Assembly (NCBI RefSeq): GCF_017948485.1
Contig: NZ_JAFFSX010000010.1
Span: forward strand, 1 to 64,000
Direction: 5' to 3'
DNA length: 64,000 bases
From: Streptomyces sp. GESEQ-35
GTDB taxonomy: Bacteria > Actinomycetota > Actinomycetes > Streptomycetales > Streptomycetaceae
This document shows positions 28,466 to 36,333 of this stretch, one piece after another. Every line of letters begins with the position of its first letter. The stretch's first letter is position 1. The position numbers and the translations under genes are program-made. The notes beneath the pieces were generated by a model. That model was not told the origin of the DNA and did not search any database. It saw nothing but the letters and a program-made list of their open reading frames with translations.

Positions 28466-28900
28466 TCACGGCTGAGCCAGTCTGCGCAGCGCGAGTTCGG
28501 CGTAGAGGGCCGCGCCGTCGGCGAGCACAGTGTCGTCGAAGACGGCGTGCGGGGAGTGGTTGTAGGCGGCATGGGCGGGGTCGGCGCCGGGTGAGCAGGC
28601 GCCGAAGGTGACCAGGGCGCCGGGGACCTCGTGCAAGACGCGGGAGAAGTCCTCGGAGGCGGGGAGCGGGGTGTCGGCCCAGGCGAAGCGTTCCTCGCCG
28701 TGCAGCTCCGCGACGGTATGGGCGGCGAACTCGGCCTCGGCGGCGTCGTTGACGGTCACCGGGTAGCCGGGTTCGTAGACGATGTCGGTCTCCAGCGCGT
28801 GGGCCGCGGCGATGCCGCGTACGGTACGGACGATGCCGTCCTTGGCACGGGTCCGGGCGGTTTCGGAGTGGATGTCTGGGCGGTCGGCACTGGTCCCGCG
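28466..28900 (-). pseudogene. M20-family amidohydrolase, C-terminal remnant
   Basis: The minus frame gives GIVRTVRGIAAAHALETDIV, VTVNDAAEAEFAAHTV, LPASEDFSRVLHEVPGALV and YNHSPHAVFDDTVLADGAAL, the end of M20 carboxypeptidase/amidohydrolases including the second-metal PASEDFS and the NHSPHAVFDD motifs. The N-terminal half, with most metal ligands and the dimerisation domain, is gone; the upstream edge near 28900 meets the CatC fragment. An ATG or GTG within it could still express about 97 residues but not an active enzyme. Confidence 0.75.
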
Positions 28901-28945
28901 CGGATGAGGTCGAAGCCCTCATCCGCTGGCTCAGGGGACCGCCCG

Positions 28946-29336
28946 TCAGCGGATGGCGGAGGGGTGCCGGGCCAGCGGGGTCACGGTGATGTTCATGTGG
29001 GGGAAGAGCGGCAGGCCCCACAGGATGTCGTTGAGCCGGTCGTTGTCGGGCACGTCGAAGATGCTGAGGTTCGCGTACCGACCGGCGCAGCGCCACAGGT
29101 GCAGCCACTCACCGGACTGCTGGAGCTGCTGCGCGTATTCCTTCTCCGATCACGGACGCCTGCGTCTCGCCGTAGGTGAACGGGCGGGGCGGCGCGTCGG
29201 CCACGCCGGTCAGCCCTGCGTCGGTGTGGACGCGGACGAGGACGTGTTCGGCGGTTCGCACCTCGCCGCTCGCGAAGCGCAGGGGTTTGGTGTACGGGAT
29301 CGCGTACGGGACGGCCTCGATCGCGGTGATCTTCAC
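28946..29336 (-). pseudogene. Deletion fusion of muconate cycloisomerase (CatB) and muconolactone isomerase (CatC)
   Basis: The GTG at 29336 overlaps the amidase stop. The first 65 or so residues (IEAVPYAIPYTKPLRFASGE, AEHVLVRVHTDAGLTGVAD) are the N-terminal domain of a muconate cycloisomerase. Near 29145 the family changes: a second frame gives EYAQQLQQSGEWLHLWRCAG, IFDVPDNDRLNDILWGLPLF and ends in ARHPSAIR at 28946, the C-terminal half of muconolactone isomerase. One deletion has removed the barrel of CatB and the start of CatC. Catechol from indole-acetate breakdown could not pass through this copy. Confidence 0.85.
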
Positions 29337-30499
29337 TGGATGGCCTCCTCGGCTCTGCGGGCGACACCGAGCAGGCGGCCCACTCGGTCGGGGTGGCCGA
29401 CCAGTTGGAGGCCGAGCGGCATGCCGTGCGGGTCGCGGTGGCCGGGGACGGTCACCACGGGCAGGCCCAGCAGTTGCCAGGGGCGGCTGAGAACCGGGTT
29501 GCCGGTGGCGTCCAGACCGTGCGGGGCGGGGCCTGGGGCGGCCGGGCCGAGGATCGCGTCGACACGGGTGAGGAGTTTCAGGACCGCGGCGCGTGCCGTG
29601 CGGGCGGTGATGAGCGCCGCCCGGTACTCGTCCTCGGGGGTCTTGCGGCCGCGTTCCAGGAGGTTGTTCAGGTGGCTGCTCAGCGACTCGGGGTGCCGGG
29701 CCTCGGCGGCGAGGGTGCGGGCGGCCTCGTAGGCCATGACGACGGCGTGGGCGTCGGCCAGTTCGGGTGTGCTGAGGACGGGATCCAGTGCGTCCGCCCC
29801 TAGCGCACGGGCGGTGCGCTCCAGTACGTCGAGCATCGCCGGGTCGATGTCGGCCAGTTCGGTTCCGCGCCACACCAACACCCTCATGGAACGCGGGTCT
29901 TCGGCCGTGGTGCCGTCGACGGCCTCGATCGCCGCGGCCAGATCGGCGACCCGGGCCGCGAGCAGCCCTGGCGCGTCCAGGCTCGGGCTGAGGCCGGTGA
30001 AGCCCTGTGTGGACCAGGCGCCCACGGGAGCGACGTACCCGGCGACACCGCAGTAGGAAGCGGGTCTGGTCAGTGAACCGGCGGTCTGCGAGCCCAGGGC
30101 GAGGGGCACCACGCCCGCGGCGACGGCGGCGGCCGAGCCGCTGGAGGAGCCGCCCGGGGTGTGGGCGGGGTTGTGCGGGTTACGGGTGGGGCCGGGCTGG
30201 AAGTACGCGAACTCGGTGGTGACCGTCTTGCCCAGCGGTACGGCGCCCGCCTGGCGCAGCCGGTCCACCAGCCAGGCGTCGCCCTCGGCGACCCGGCCCC
30301 GACGCAGCACGGAACCGCACTCGGTGGGCAGCCCGGCGACGTCGATGATGTCCTTCACGCCGAACGGCAGGCCGTGCAGCGGACCGTCCGCGACCTGCCG
30401 CGCCGCCGCGCTGGCGCCGTCCGCGTCCACGCGAACCCAGGCGCGGATCTCCGGCTCGGTCTGCTCCAGGCGCACCAGCGCGTCCTCGACCGTGGTCAT
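29333..30499 (-). CDS. iacH: Amidase, IacH-like
   Basis: A 388-residue amidase-signature enzyme. Lys49 (VKD), the GGSSSGSAAAVAAG loop with the cis-serine (about Ser118), and the nucleophile in QTAGSLTRPA (Ser142) form the Ser-cisSer-Lys triad. Its start ATG overlaps the flavin reductase stop by ATGA. In iac clusters the amidase IacH is thought to hydrolyse indole-3-acetamide to indole-3-acetate or another amide intermediate. It is shorter than typical amidases (450-500 residues). Name follows position in the cluster and family. Confidence 0.8.
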   Translation of the reverse strand: MTTVEDALVRLEQTEPEIRAWVRVDADGASAAARQVADGPLHGLPFGVKDIIDVAGLPTECGSVLRRGRVAEGDAWLVDRLRQAGAVPLGKTVTTEFAYFQPGPTRNPHNPAHTPGGSSSGSAAAVAAGVVPLALGSQTAGSLTRPASYCGVAGYVAPVGAWSTQGFTGLSPSLDAPGLLAARVADLAAAIEAVDGTTAEDPRSMRVLVWRGTELADIDPAMLDVLERTARALGADALDPVLSTPELADAHAVVMAYEAARTLAAEARHPESLSSHLNNLLERGRKTPEDEYRAALITARTARAAVLKLLTRVDAILGPAAPGPAPHGLDATGNPVLSRPWQLLGLPVVTVPGHRDPHGMPLGLQLVGHPDRVGRLLGVARRAEEAIQ

Positions 30500-31011
30500 G
30501 TCCCCGCGCCTTCGGGGAGGAGGGGCGCGGCGTCGAGCCGGTGGAACGCCCGGTTGTAGTAGACGAGGCTCTGGCCGCCGGCGCGGGTGCGGATCTGCTC
30601 GATGTCGATGAACAGCACGCTGTGGGAGCCCATGGGGACCGTGTGCTTGATCGTGCCGACCGCGGTGACCAGGGCGTCCTTGAGGACCGGCACGTCGTGG
30701 GTTCGGTCCCAGACGTCCCAGGTGAAGCGTTCGGCCATGGCGACCTTGGTGGCTCCGGCGAAGTGCAGGGCGAGTTCCTGCTGGTCTCCGCCGAGGACGT
30801 TGAGCCCCACGCGTCCGTTCGCCTTGAAGACGTCGTGCATCGCGCTCCCGCGGTTCACGCACGCGAGGATCGTCGGGGGATCGTCGGTCACCGAGCAGAC
30901 GGCGCTGAGGGTGATGCCGCAGCGGCCGTTCGGCCCGTTGGTGGTCAGGATGTTGACGGCTGCCGGAAGGTGAGCCATCGCCTCCCGGAAGTCGGTCCGG
31001 CTGGGGGGCAC
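30496..31011 (-). CDS. iacG: Flavin reductase, IacG-like
   Basis: A 171-residue flavin reductase of the HpaC family: FREAMAHLPAAVNILTTNGP, GRCGITLSAVCSVTDDPPTI, and SHSVLFIDIEQIR. It would supply reduced flavin to the IacA monooxygenase. The GTG at 31011 is chosen because GAGGAGGGG lies 7 bases upstream; the frame is open to a GTG at 31071 that overlaps the IacF stop. The sequence TCGTTGTCGTAC is repeated twice between these two candidates. It overlaps the amidase start. Confidence 0.85.
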   Translation of the reverse strand: MPPSRTDFREAMAHLPAAVNILTTNGPNGRCGITLSAVCSVTDDPPTILACVNRGSAMHDVFKANGRVGLNVLGGDQQELALHFAGATKVAMAERFTWDVWDRTHDVPVLKDALVTAVGTIKHTVPMGSHSVLFIDIEQIRTRAGGQSLVYYNRAFHRLDAAPLLPEGAGT

Positions 31012-31064
31012 GGTTTCCCCCCTCCTCTCGTTGTCGTACGTCTCGTTGTCGTACCTCGGAGCGC

Positions 31065-32012
31065 TCACCACAGCTCGACTACCAGCCGCGGCGACTTCGC
31101 ACGTGACACACAGGCGGCGATCTGATCCCCGGCCGCCTTCTCCTTCGCGGACAGGCAGTGGTCCCGGTGGTCGGGTTCGCCCTCGACCACCCGCAGCACG
31201 CAGGTCCCGCAGATGCCCTCGCGACAGGAGGTCTCCACCGGGACGCCGTTCTCCTCCAGCACCTGGGCAATGCTCTTCCCGGACGGCACGGCGTATACCT
31301 CACCCGTGTCGAGTTCGACCTCGAAGGCTTCTCCCGCGTCGGACGGCTCACCGGCCTGGAACAGCTCGGAGTGGATCTGCTCCTCGGGTACGCTGCGGGC
31401 CGCGAGCGCGGTGACACGGTCCATGAAGCTCCGCGGACCGCAGGTGTAGACGTGTGCCGCCGCCGGCAGGCAGGCCAGTTCCGCGGCGAGCGCCTCAGCG
31501 GCTGCCTCCCGGCCGAGCCCGCAGTGGAAGACGACTCGGCCGGCGAACCCGGATTGCCTGAGCAGTCCGTCGAAGGCCGCCTCGGCGCGGCTGCGCGTCA
31601 CATAGTGCAGCCTGAACTCCTCGCTGCTGCTGTGCAGTTCGTACGCCATTGCCAGCAGCGGTGTGATACCGATGCCCGCCGCCACCAGGTGGTGCTCGAC
31701 AGCGTCCCGGGCGAGGCCGAACAACTGCCGGGGCGTGCCGATGGTCAGCTCCGTGCCCGGTCCTGTCTTGTCGTACAGGGCCTGGGAGCCGCCGCGTGAG
31801 GGGGCTTCGCGTTTCACGGCGATCGTGTAGGCGCCGGTGTCTTCCGGCGGGCCGCACAGCGAATAGGGACGGGTGATTCCGGTGGGCCCGGTCACGTCGA
31901 TGTGCGCGCCGGCCTCGTAGAGGGCGAGGGCGGCACCGTCGGAGCGGACGAGCCGGAGGACCTTGATGGTGTCGGTTTCATCGACGGTGTCGGTGACGGT
32001 GACAGGGAACAT
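31065..32012 (-). CDS. iacF: Ferredoxin-type oxidoreductase (VanB/PDR family), IacF-like
   Basis: A 315-residue electron-transfer protein: N-terminal FMN domain with RPYSLCGPP (about residues 48-56), a NAD-binding domain with GIGITPLLAM, and a C-terminal plant-type [2Fe-2S] ferredoxin with CREGICGTC plus a last cysteine in DHCLS. This is the phthalate dioxygenase reductase layout. It would feed electrons from NADH to the Rieske dioxygenase IacCD. The ATG at 32012 follows the IacE stop by 48 bases. Confidence 0.9.
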   Translation of the reverse strand: MFPVTVTDTVDETDTIKVLRLVRSDGAALALYEAGAHIDVTGPTGITRPYSLCGPPEDTGAYTIAVKREAPSRGGSQALYDKTGPGTELTIGTPRQLFGLARDAVEHHLVAAGIGITPLLAMAYELHSSSEEFRLHYVTRSRAEAAFDGLLRQSGFAGRVVFHCGLGREAAAEALAAELACLPAAAHVYTCGPRSFMDRVTALAARSVPEEQIHSELFQAGEPSDAGEAFEVELDTGEVYAVPSGKSIAQVLEENGVPVETSCREGICGTCVLRVVEGEPDHRDHCLSAKEKAAGDQIAACVSRAKSPRLVVELW

Positions 32013-32060
32013 CCGTCTGCCTTCGGGTTCGGGTGTGGAGCTGACGCGCCGACGGCGCTG

Positions 32061-32822
32061 TCAGCGCATGTACAGGCCGCCGTTGGCGTCCCAGCAGGCT
32101 CCGGTGACCGCGTCCGCGTGTTCGGAGGCGAGCAGGACGGCCATGTCGGCGATGAACCGGGGGCGCCCCAACCGCTGTACGGGGATGGCCTGTTCGATCG
32201 CGGCGAGCTGGGCGGGCGGAACCATCGCGCGGACCACCGGCAGGTCCTGCGGTCCCGGCGAGATGGCGTTCACCGTCACCCCGTTCGGGCCGAGTTCGCG
32301 GGCGAACACCTTCGTCAGGGTCGCCACTCCGCCCTTCGCCGCGGCGTAGTGGGCGCCGGTCGCCGTGCCGCCGTTCTGGCCGGCGAGCGAGGCGATGTTG
32401 ACGATGCGTCCGTAGCCGCGCTCGGCGAAGTAGGCACCGAACACCTGGCAGCCGTAGAAGGTGCCGTTGAGGTTGGTCGACACGACCGCCTCGAAGCTTT
32501 CGGGGCTGATCTCCATCAGCCTTTCGACCTTGGACTGCCCGGCGTTGTTGACCAGCACATGAACCGCGCCCCAGCGTTCCACCAGGTGGTCGCGGACCCG
32601 GGTGAAGGCGTCCTTGTGGCGAACGTCCAGCGCCAGCCCGACCGCCTGGCCGCCCTCCGGATCGAGGCCCGCCGCCGCTTTGACCGCGGCCTCCTCGTCC
32701 AGATCGGTCAGCGCGACGCGGTAACCCCGGTCGTAGAGCCGGCCCGCGATGCAGGCACCCAGACCACCGGCCGCCCCGGTCACCAGCGCGACGTGCGGCA
32801 TCTCCTCCTCGTGCGGGCTCAC
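32061..32822 (-). CDS. iacE: Short-chain dehydrogenase, IacE-like
   Basis: A 253-residue SDR. The cofactor motif TGAAGGLG lies at about residues 15-22, NNAG at about 92-95, and the active-site Ser-Tyr-Lys as IASLAGQNGG..HYAAAKGG. The GTG at 32822 overlaps the IacD stop; an ATG at 32801 is an alternative. In characterised iac systems IacE acts with IacA in making the oxindole-acetate intermediate. Its position after the dioxygenase genes matches the iacC-D-E-F-G order. Confidence 0.87.
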   Translation of the reverse strand: MSPHEEEMPHVALVTGAAGGLGACIAGRLYDRGYRVALTDLDEEAAVKAAAGLDPEGGQAVGLALDVRHKDAFTRVRDHLVERWGAVHVLVNNAGQSKVERLMEISPESFEAVVSTNLNGTFYGCQVFGAYFAERGYGRIVNIASLAGQNGGTATGAHYAAAKGGVATLTKVFARELGPNGVTVNAISPGPQDLPVVRAMVPPAQLAAIEQAIPVQRLGRPRFIADMAVLLASEHADAVTGACWDANGGLYMR

Positions 32823-33346
32823 AGCAGGAACCCCGACGCCGTGACGGCGTCCTCGGAGTTGACCAGCCGCACGATCTTCCGGGAGATGCGCGGCCCGTCC
32901 GCACCGAACACGATCCGATGGGTGACGTCGGCGGCCAGGACGAAGGTCTCCTCCCGCTTGTAGCCGACCAGGATCTGCGCGGAGCAGACCTCGATCGCGT
33001 CCTCCTCGCGTCCCGTCACCACGAACCGGGAGACCGAGCGGACGGTACGGGCCGCGGCCGCCGCCGAGATGGAGAACCCGCCGGTGAGGCGCTCAATACG
33101 CATACGGCGCATACGGTCGTCGTCGTAGACGAGGTTGAGGCGGGAGGCGAAGTCGGTCGCCTCGCGGTCGATGGGGACGACGTACTCGCCGCCCTCGGAC
33201 CACAGTCCGTCCCATTCCTCGTAACGTCGGGCGTCCAGCAGATGAGCCTCGCGCCAGATCAGCGACACGGCGGCGAGGGCACGGGGGTCGTCGAGCGGGA
33301 GTTCCGCGACCTCGTCAATCGCCGTGCCTGGGGCGTTACTTGGCAT
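32819..33346 (-). CDS. iacD: Aromatic-ring dioxygenase small (beta) subunit, IacD-like
   Basis: A 175-residue member of the ring-hydroxylating dioxygenase beta family (NTF2-like fold): LIWREAHLLDARRYEEWDGL, WSEGGEYVVPID, and RIERLTGGFSISAAAAARTV. It has a structural role in the alpha3beta3 enzyme. The ATG at 33346 lies inside the end of IacC, an 11-base overlap, so they are coupled. Confidence 0.9.
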   Translation of the reverse strand: MPSNAPGTAIDEVAELPLDDPRALAAVSLIWREAHLLDARRYEEWDGLWSEGGEYVVPIDREATDFASRLNLVYDDDRMRRMRIERLTGGFSISAAAAARTVRSVSRFVVTGREEDAIEVCSAQILVGYKREETFVLAADVTHRIVFGADGPRISRKIVRLVNSEDAVTASGFLL

Positions 33347-34595
33347 GGGTCATCATCCTCTTCCACATCGCGTACGCCTCCCGCATCCCGGTCTCGTCGG
33401 TCGCGTGGGAGGTGGGCTGCCCGAAGTCGTTCGGCTTCTCGCGGCCCAGGCCGCGGTTGACCAGGATCGGCATGTCCGTGCCGCCGGCCACGCCGCGCTG
33501 GACGCGGTTCCACGCCTCGGCGTCGTCGGGGCTGCCGAAGCCGAAGGGGCCCTGGAAGTGCTCGTGGATGCGTAGTCGTTCGCGGTTGACGATCTCCGGG
33601 CCGCCGTCGAGGCCGAGGGCGATGTGCCGGATCTCCGTCTCCGCGACCGAGACCGGACGCAGGACGCGGAAGAACGACATCGACATGGCCACGTTCGGGA
33701 ACAGGTTGAGGTTGAAGCCCGCGCCGTGCATCGAGCGCACGATCCGCCGCACCCGCTCCGGAGGCAGGTCCTTGGACAGCTCCTCGACGACATGGCTGAA
33801 GCGGTCCTGGAGCTTCTCGGTACCGTCGTCGACGTCCAGGTCGACGTGTTCGGCGACGGAGACGGACACGCTGTGGCCGTTGCCGAGGGCATGGGTGACC
33901 GCGGTCTCGTCGGTCATGATCGACAGCATGCTCGCGGTCTCGGCGTCGACCGAGGACATCCAGGAGCGGTGCACGATCGGGAAGTGGTACCAGTCGGTCG
34001 TGTTCTCCAGCTGGATCTTCCAGTTGCCCCGGAAGCGGAACCTGTGCTCGCCCTGCACCTTGATCGGATAGCCGGCGCCCTGCTTCATGAAGCGGTCGAT
34101 CCACAGGCGGGCCCCGCCGAGGAAGTCCTCCAGCGGCTCGATGTCGTGGTCGAAGCTCGCGAAGACCATGCCCGCGTACGTGCCGACCTTGACCCGTTGC
34201 AGCGGCATGTCCTTCTTCTCGACGACGTCCTCGTAGCCCTCGGGGTACGGGATGCCGCGCAGGGTGCCGTCCAGGGCGTACGACCAGGCGTGGTACGGGC
34301 AGGTGAAGCCGTTGCCGTTGCCCTTGGGTGTCTCGCAGACGCTGGCGCCGCGGTGGCGGCATCGGTTGAGCAGGACGTTGATCCCGCCCTTGCGGTCCCG
34401 GCTGACGATGACGGGTCGGCGGCCGACCCACGCCGTCTTGAAGTCGCCGGCCTTGGCGACCTCGCTCTCGTGTGCCACCCACACCCACGTGCGGTGGAAG
34501 ATCCGGTCCATCTCGCCTTCGAAGAGGGCCGGGTCGGTGTAGAGAGTCCCGGCCACGCGGTCGGACTCGACCAGGGAGGAGACGTCGGGGTTCAT
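33336..34595 (-). CDS. iacC: Rieske aromatic-ring dioxygenase large (alpha) subunit, IacC-like
   Basis: A 419-residue catalytic subunit. The Rieske [2Fe-2S] ligands are Cys79-His81 and Cys99-His102, and the mononuclear iron site is Asp201, His204 and His209 in TTDWYHFPIVHRSW, with a third carboxylate further on. With IacD and the reductase IacF it is expected to open the oxindole acetic acid to catechol. Its ATG overlaps the IacB stop by ATGA. Confidence 0.92.
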   Translation of the reverse strand: MNPDVSSLVESDRVAGTLYTDPALFEGEMDRIFHRTWVWVAHESEVAKAGDFKTAWVGRRPVIVSRDRKGGINVLLNRCRHRGASVCETPKGNGNGFTCPYHAWSYALDGTLRGIPYPEGYEDVVEKKDMPLQRVKVGTYAGMVFASFDHDIEPLEDFLGGARLWIDRFMKQGAGYPIKVQGEHRFRFRGNWKIQLENTTDWYHFPIVHRSWMSSVDAETASMLSIMTDETAVTHALGNGHSVSVSVAEHVDLDVDDGTEKLQDRFSHVVEELSKDLPPERVRRIVRSMHGAGFNLNLFPNVAMSMSFFRVLRPVSVAETEIRHIALGLDGGPEIVNRERLRIHEHFQGPFGFGSPDDAEAWNRVQRGVAGGTDMPILVNRGLGREKPNDFGQPTSHATDETGMREAYAMWKRMMTHAK

Positions 34596-34951
34596 CGGGC
34601 CACTTCCGGCTCAGGAAGCGGCCGGCCGACGCGCGCCTCGATCTTCATGTAGCGCCACAGGCCGTGGTCGCCGACCTGGACGGTGCGGAAGAGGTTGCAG
34701 GCCGCGGCGACGGTCGGCTGGTCGACGACGTCGGCGAGGACGTAGCACGTCCAGGGCCAGGAGTCGGAGGGGCCGACCATGTGCAGGTCATCGTCGACGG
34801 TGCCGAGGACCGTGACGCCGGGCAGCTCGTACAGCTGGGTGAGCATGGTCGTGAAGCCGTCCCAGACTGACTTGCCCTGACCGGTCGGAAGGTCGAAGAA
34901 GTTCTGGTTGACGCCGATGCAGAACAGCACCCGCAGTGGTGCGTCGGACAT
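34592..34951 (-). CDS. iacB: Small protein, IacB-like (muconolactone isomerase-like fold)
   Basis: A 119-residue protein (MSDAPLRVLFCIGVNQNFFD, LYELPGVTVLGTVDDDLHMV, SWPWTCYVLADVVDQPTVAA). The predicted alternation resembles dimeric alpha/beta-barrel (ferredoxin-like) proteins such as muconolactone isomerase. It lies exactly where iacB does in iac operons, between iacA and iacC. The function of IacB is not established. GAAAGGCAGG precedes the ATG at 34951. Confidence 0.78.
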   Translation of the reverse strand: MSDAPLRVLFCIGVNQNFFDLPTGQGKSVWDGFTTMLTQLYELPGVTVLGTVDDDLHMVGPSDSWPWTCYVLADVVDQPTVAAACNLFRTVQVGDHGLWRYMKIEARVGRPLPEPEVAR

Positions 34952-34965
34952 GGGTTTCCTGCCTT

Positions 34966-36078
34966 TCAGAGGTAGCCGGGGAAGGGCTGGACGCCCATCA
35001 GGACCGCGCCGGCGCCGTCGTACATGCCCTCCTGGAGGAAGGCGTGCTGCGGTACGACCGAGGCGTCGCGCAGGTAGCGCTGCATGGGGCTGCCGTCGGC
35101 GATGGCGGCGATGCCGCCCAGTTGGTACGCGACGCGTACGACCTCGAAGGAGGTCTTGGCGAGGTGTGCGGAGGCGAGCCGCAGCAGACTGGCCTGCTCC
35201 GTGGTCGCGGAATCTCCCGCTGCCACCGTGGCCCAGGTCTCCTCCGTCGTCTCGTAGAAGAAGGCGCGCGCCGAACGGAGTTGCGCCTCGGCCTGGCCGA
35301 CCGCGATGCGGTAGGTGGCGCGCTCGGCGGGCTTGGGCGCGCCGGTGTAGCCGGCCCGGCCGCCGTCGGCGATGGACAGGTCGAGCGCGGCGCGGGCCAC
35401 GCCGAGGCCGACGACAGCAAGGACCTGCGCGGCGTACGGGATGGTCGGGTAGCGGTACAGCGGTTCGTCGACGGTGGGCTCTCCGCCGCGGACGAACGTC
35501 CAGTCCTCCGGTACGACGACACCGTCGACCACCAGGTCGTGGCTACCCGTGCCCCGCATGCCGATGACGTCCCAGTTCTCGGCGATCTCCACCTGGTCGG
35601 GCCGCAGCACGGCGGTGAGCGGCCGGCCGGCCCTGTCCGCACCTGCCTTGATGCCCACGCCGAGCAGGTCCGCGCCCATGCAGCCGCTGGCGAACTTCCA
35701 CCGGCCCGAGACCCGGTGGCCGCCCTCGACGAGTTCTGCCTCCTGTACCGGGAAAAGACCGCCCGCGAAGGCCACGTCGGGCCCGTCGGCGTACAGCCGC
35801 GCCTGTGTCTCCAGGGGAAGTGCGGCCAGGTATACGGAGGACGAGCCGAAGCTCGCGACCCAGCCTGCCGAGCCGTCGACCATCGATATCCGCTCGATGA
35901 GGCGAAGGAATTCGGCGGGAGGCAAGGCGTCGCCGCCGAACAGCTTCGGGGTGCTGGCCCGGTAGATACCCACACTCTTGAATTCAGAGATCACATCCCG
36001 CGGGACGTGCCGCTTTTCCTCGAATTCAGAGCGCCGCTCGGCCACCAGGGCCAACACCTGATCGAGCGTCTGCGTCAT
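34966..36078 (-). CDS. iacA: Flavin-dependent indole-3-acetate monooxygenase, IacA-like
   Basis: A 370-residue protein of the acyl-CoA dehydrogenase-like monooxygenase group (as HpaB/HsaA-type two-component enzymes). Features: EKRHVPRDVISEFKSVGIYR at the N-terminus, the FAD-binding beta domain with GRWKFASGCMGADLLGVGI and VIGMRGTGSHDLVVDG, and the C-terminal helical bundle ending YLRDASVVPQHAFLQE. In iac systems IacA hydroxylates indole-3-acetate, starting its breakdown, with reduced flavin from IacG. The ATG at 36078 has AGGAGA 8 bases upstream; no terminator separates it from iacB. It is the first gene of the iac operon, transcribed leftward from the gap after 36078. Confidence 0.9.
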   Translation of the reverse strand: MTQTLDQVLALVAERRSEFEEKRHVPRDVISEFKSVGIYRASTPKLFGGDALPPAEFLRLIERISMVDGSAGWVASFGSSSVYLAALPLETQARLYADGPDVAFAGGLFPVQEAELVEGGHRVSGRWKFASGCMGADLLGVGIKAGADRAGRPLTAVLRPDQVEIAENWDVIGMRGTGSHDLVVDGVVVPEDWTFVRGGEPTVDEPLYRYPTIPYAAQVLAVVGLGVARAALDLSIADGGRAGYTGAPKPAERATYRIAVGQAEAQLRSARAFFYETTEETWATVAAGDSATTEQASLLRLASAHLAKTSFEVVRVAYQLGGIAAIADGSPMQRYLRDASVVPQHAFLQEGMYDGAGAVLMGVQPFPGYL

Positions 36079-36273
36079 GAGAGGCTCTCCTCGCATTTCT
36101 GGGCAGTTCTTTCCTCCGCCTTGTCATCACGTTATGTGCGGCGGATCCGCTCCCACCATTGGGACTTGGATGCTTCGTGTAGGGGATTTCCCGTACGCTC
36201 TTTGCCGGCCGGATCGCACGGTCGTCGTTCGGGCCGCGGCCGTGCTCGACGCTGGTGGCGCAGCCGCCTGTCG

Positions 36274-36314
36274 AGCCGACGCCCTGCCGGGTCCGGCCCG
36301 GCAGGGCGTCGGCT
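36274..36314. terminator. Hairpin after the symporter gene
   Basis: A perfect 18-base stem (36274-36291 with 36297-36314) and a 5-base loop lie 20 bases beyond the symporter stop. It separates the transport operon from the iacA promoter region. Confidence 0.9.
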
Positions 36315-36333
36315 CACCACTCCGTCCCTTCGG

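Noticed and set aside
30979..31071. GTG 31071 as the flavin reductase start
   Set aside because: It would use codons without a ribosome site and include a repeated non-conserved stretch; GTG 31011 follows GAGGAGGGG.
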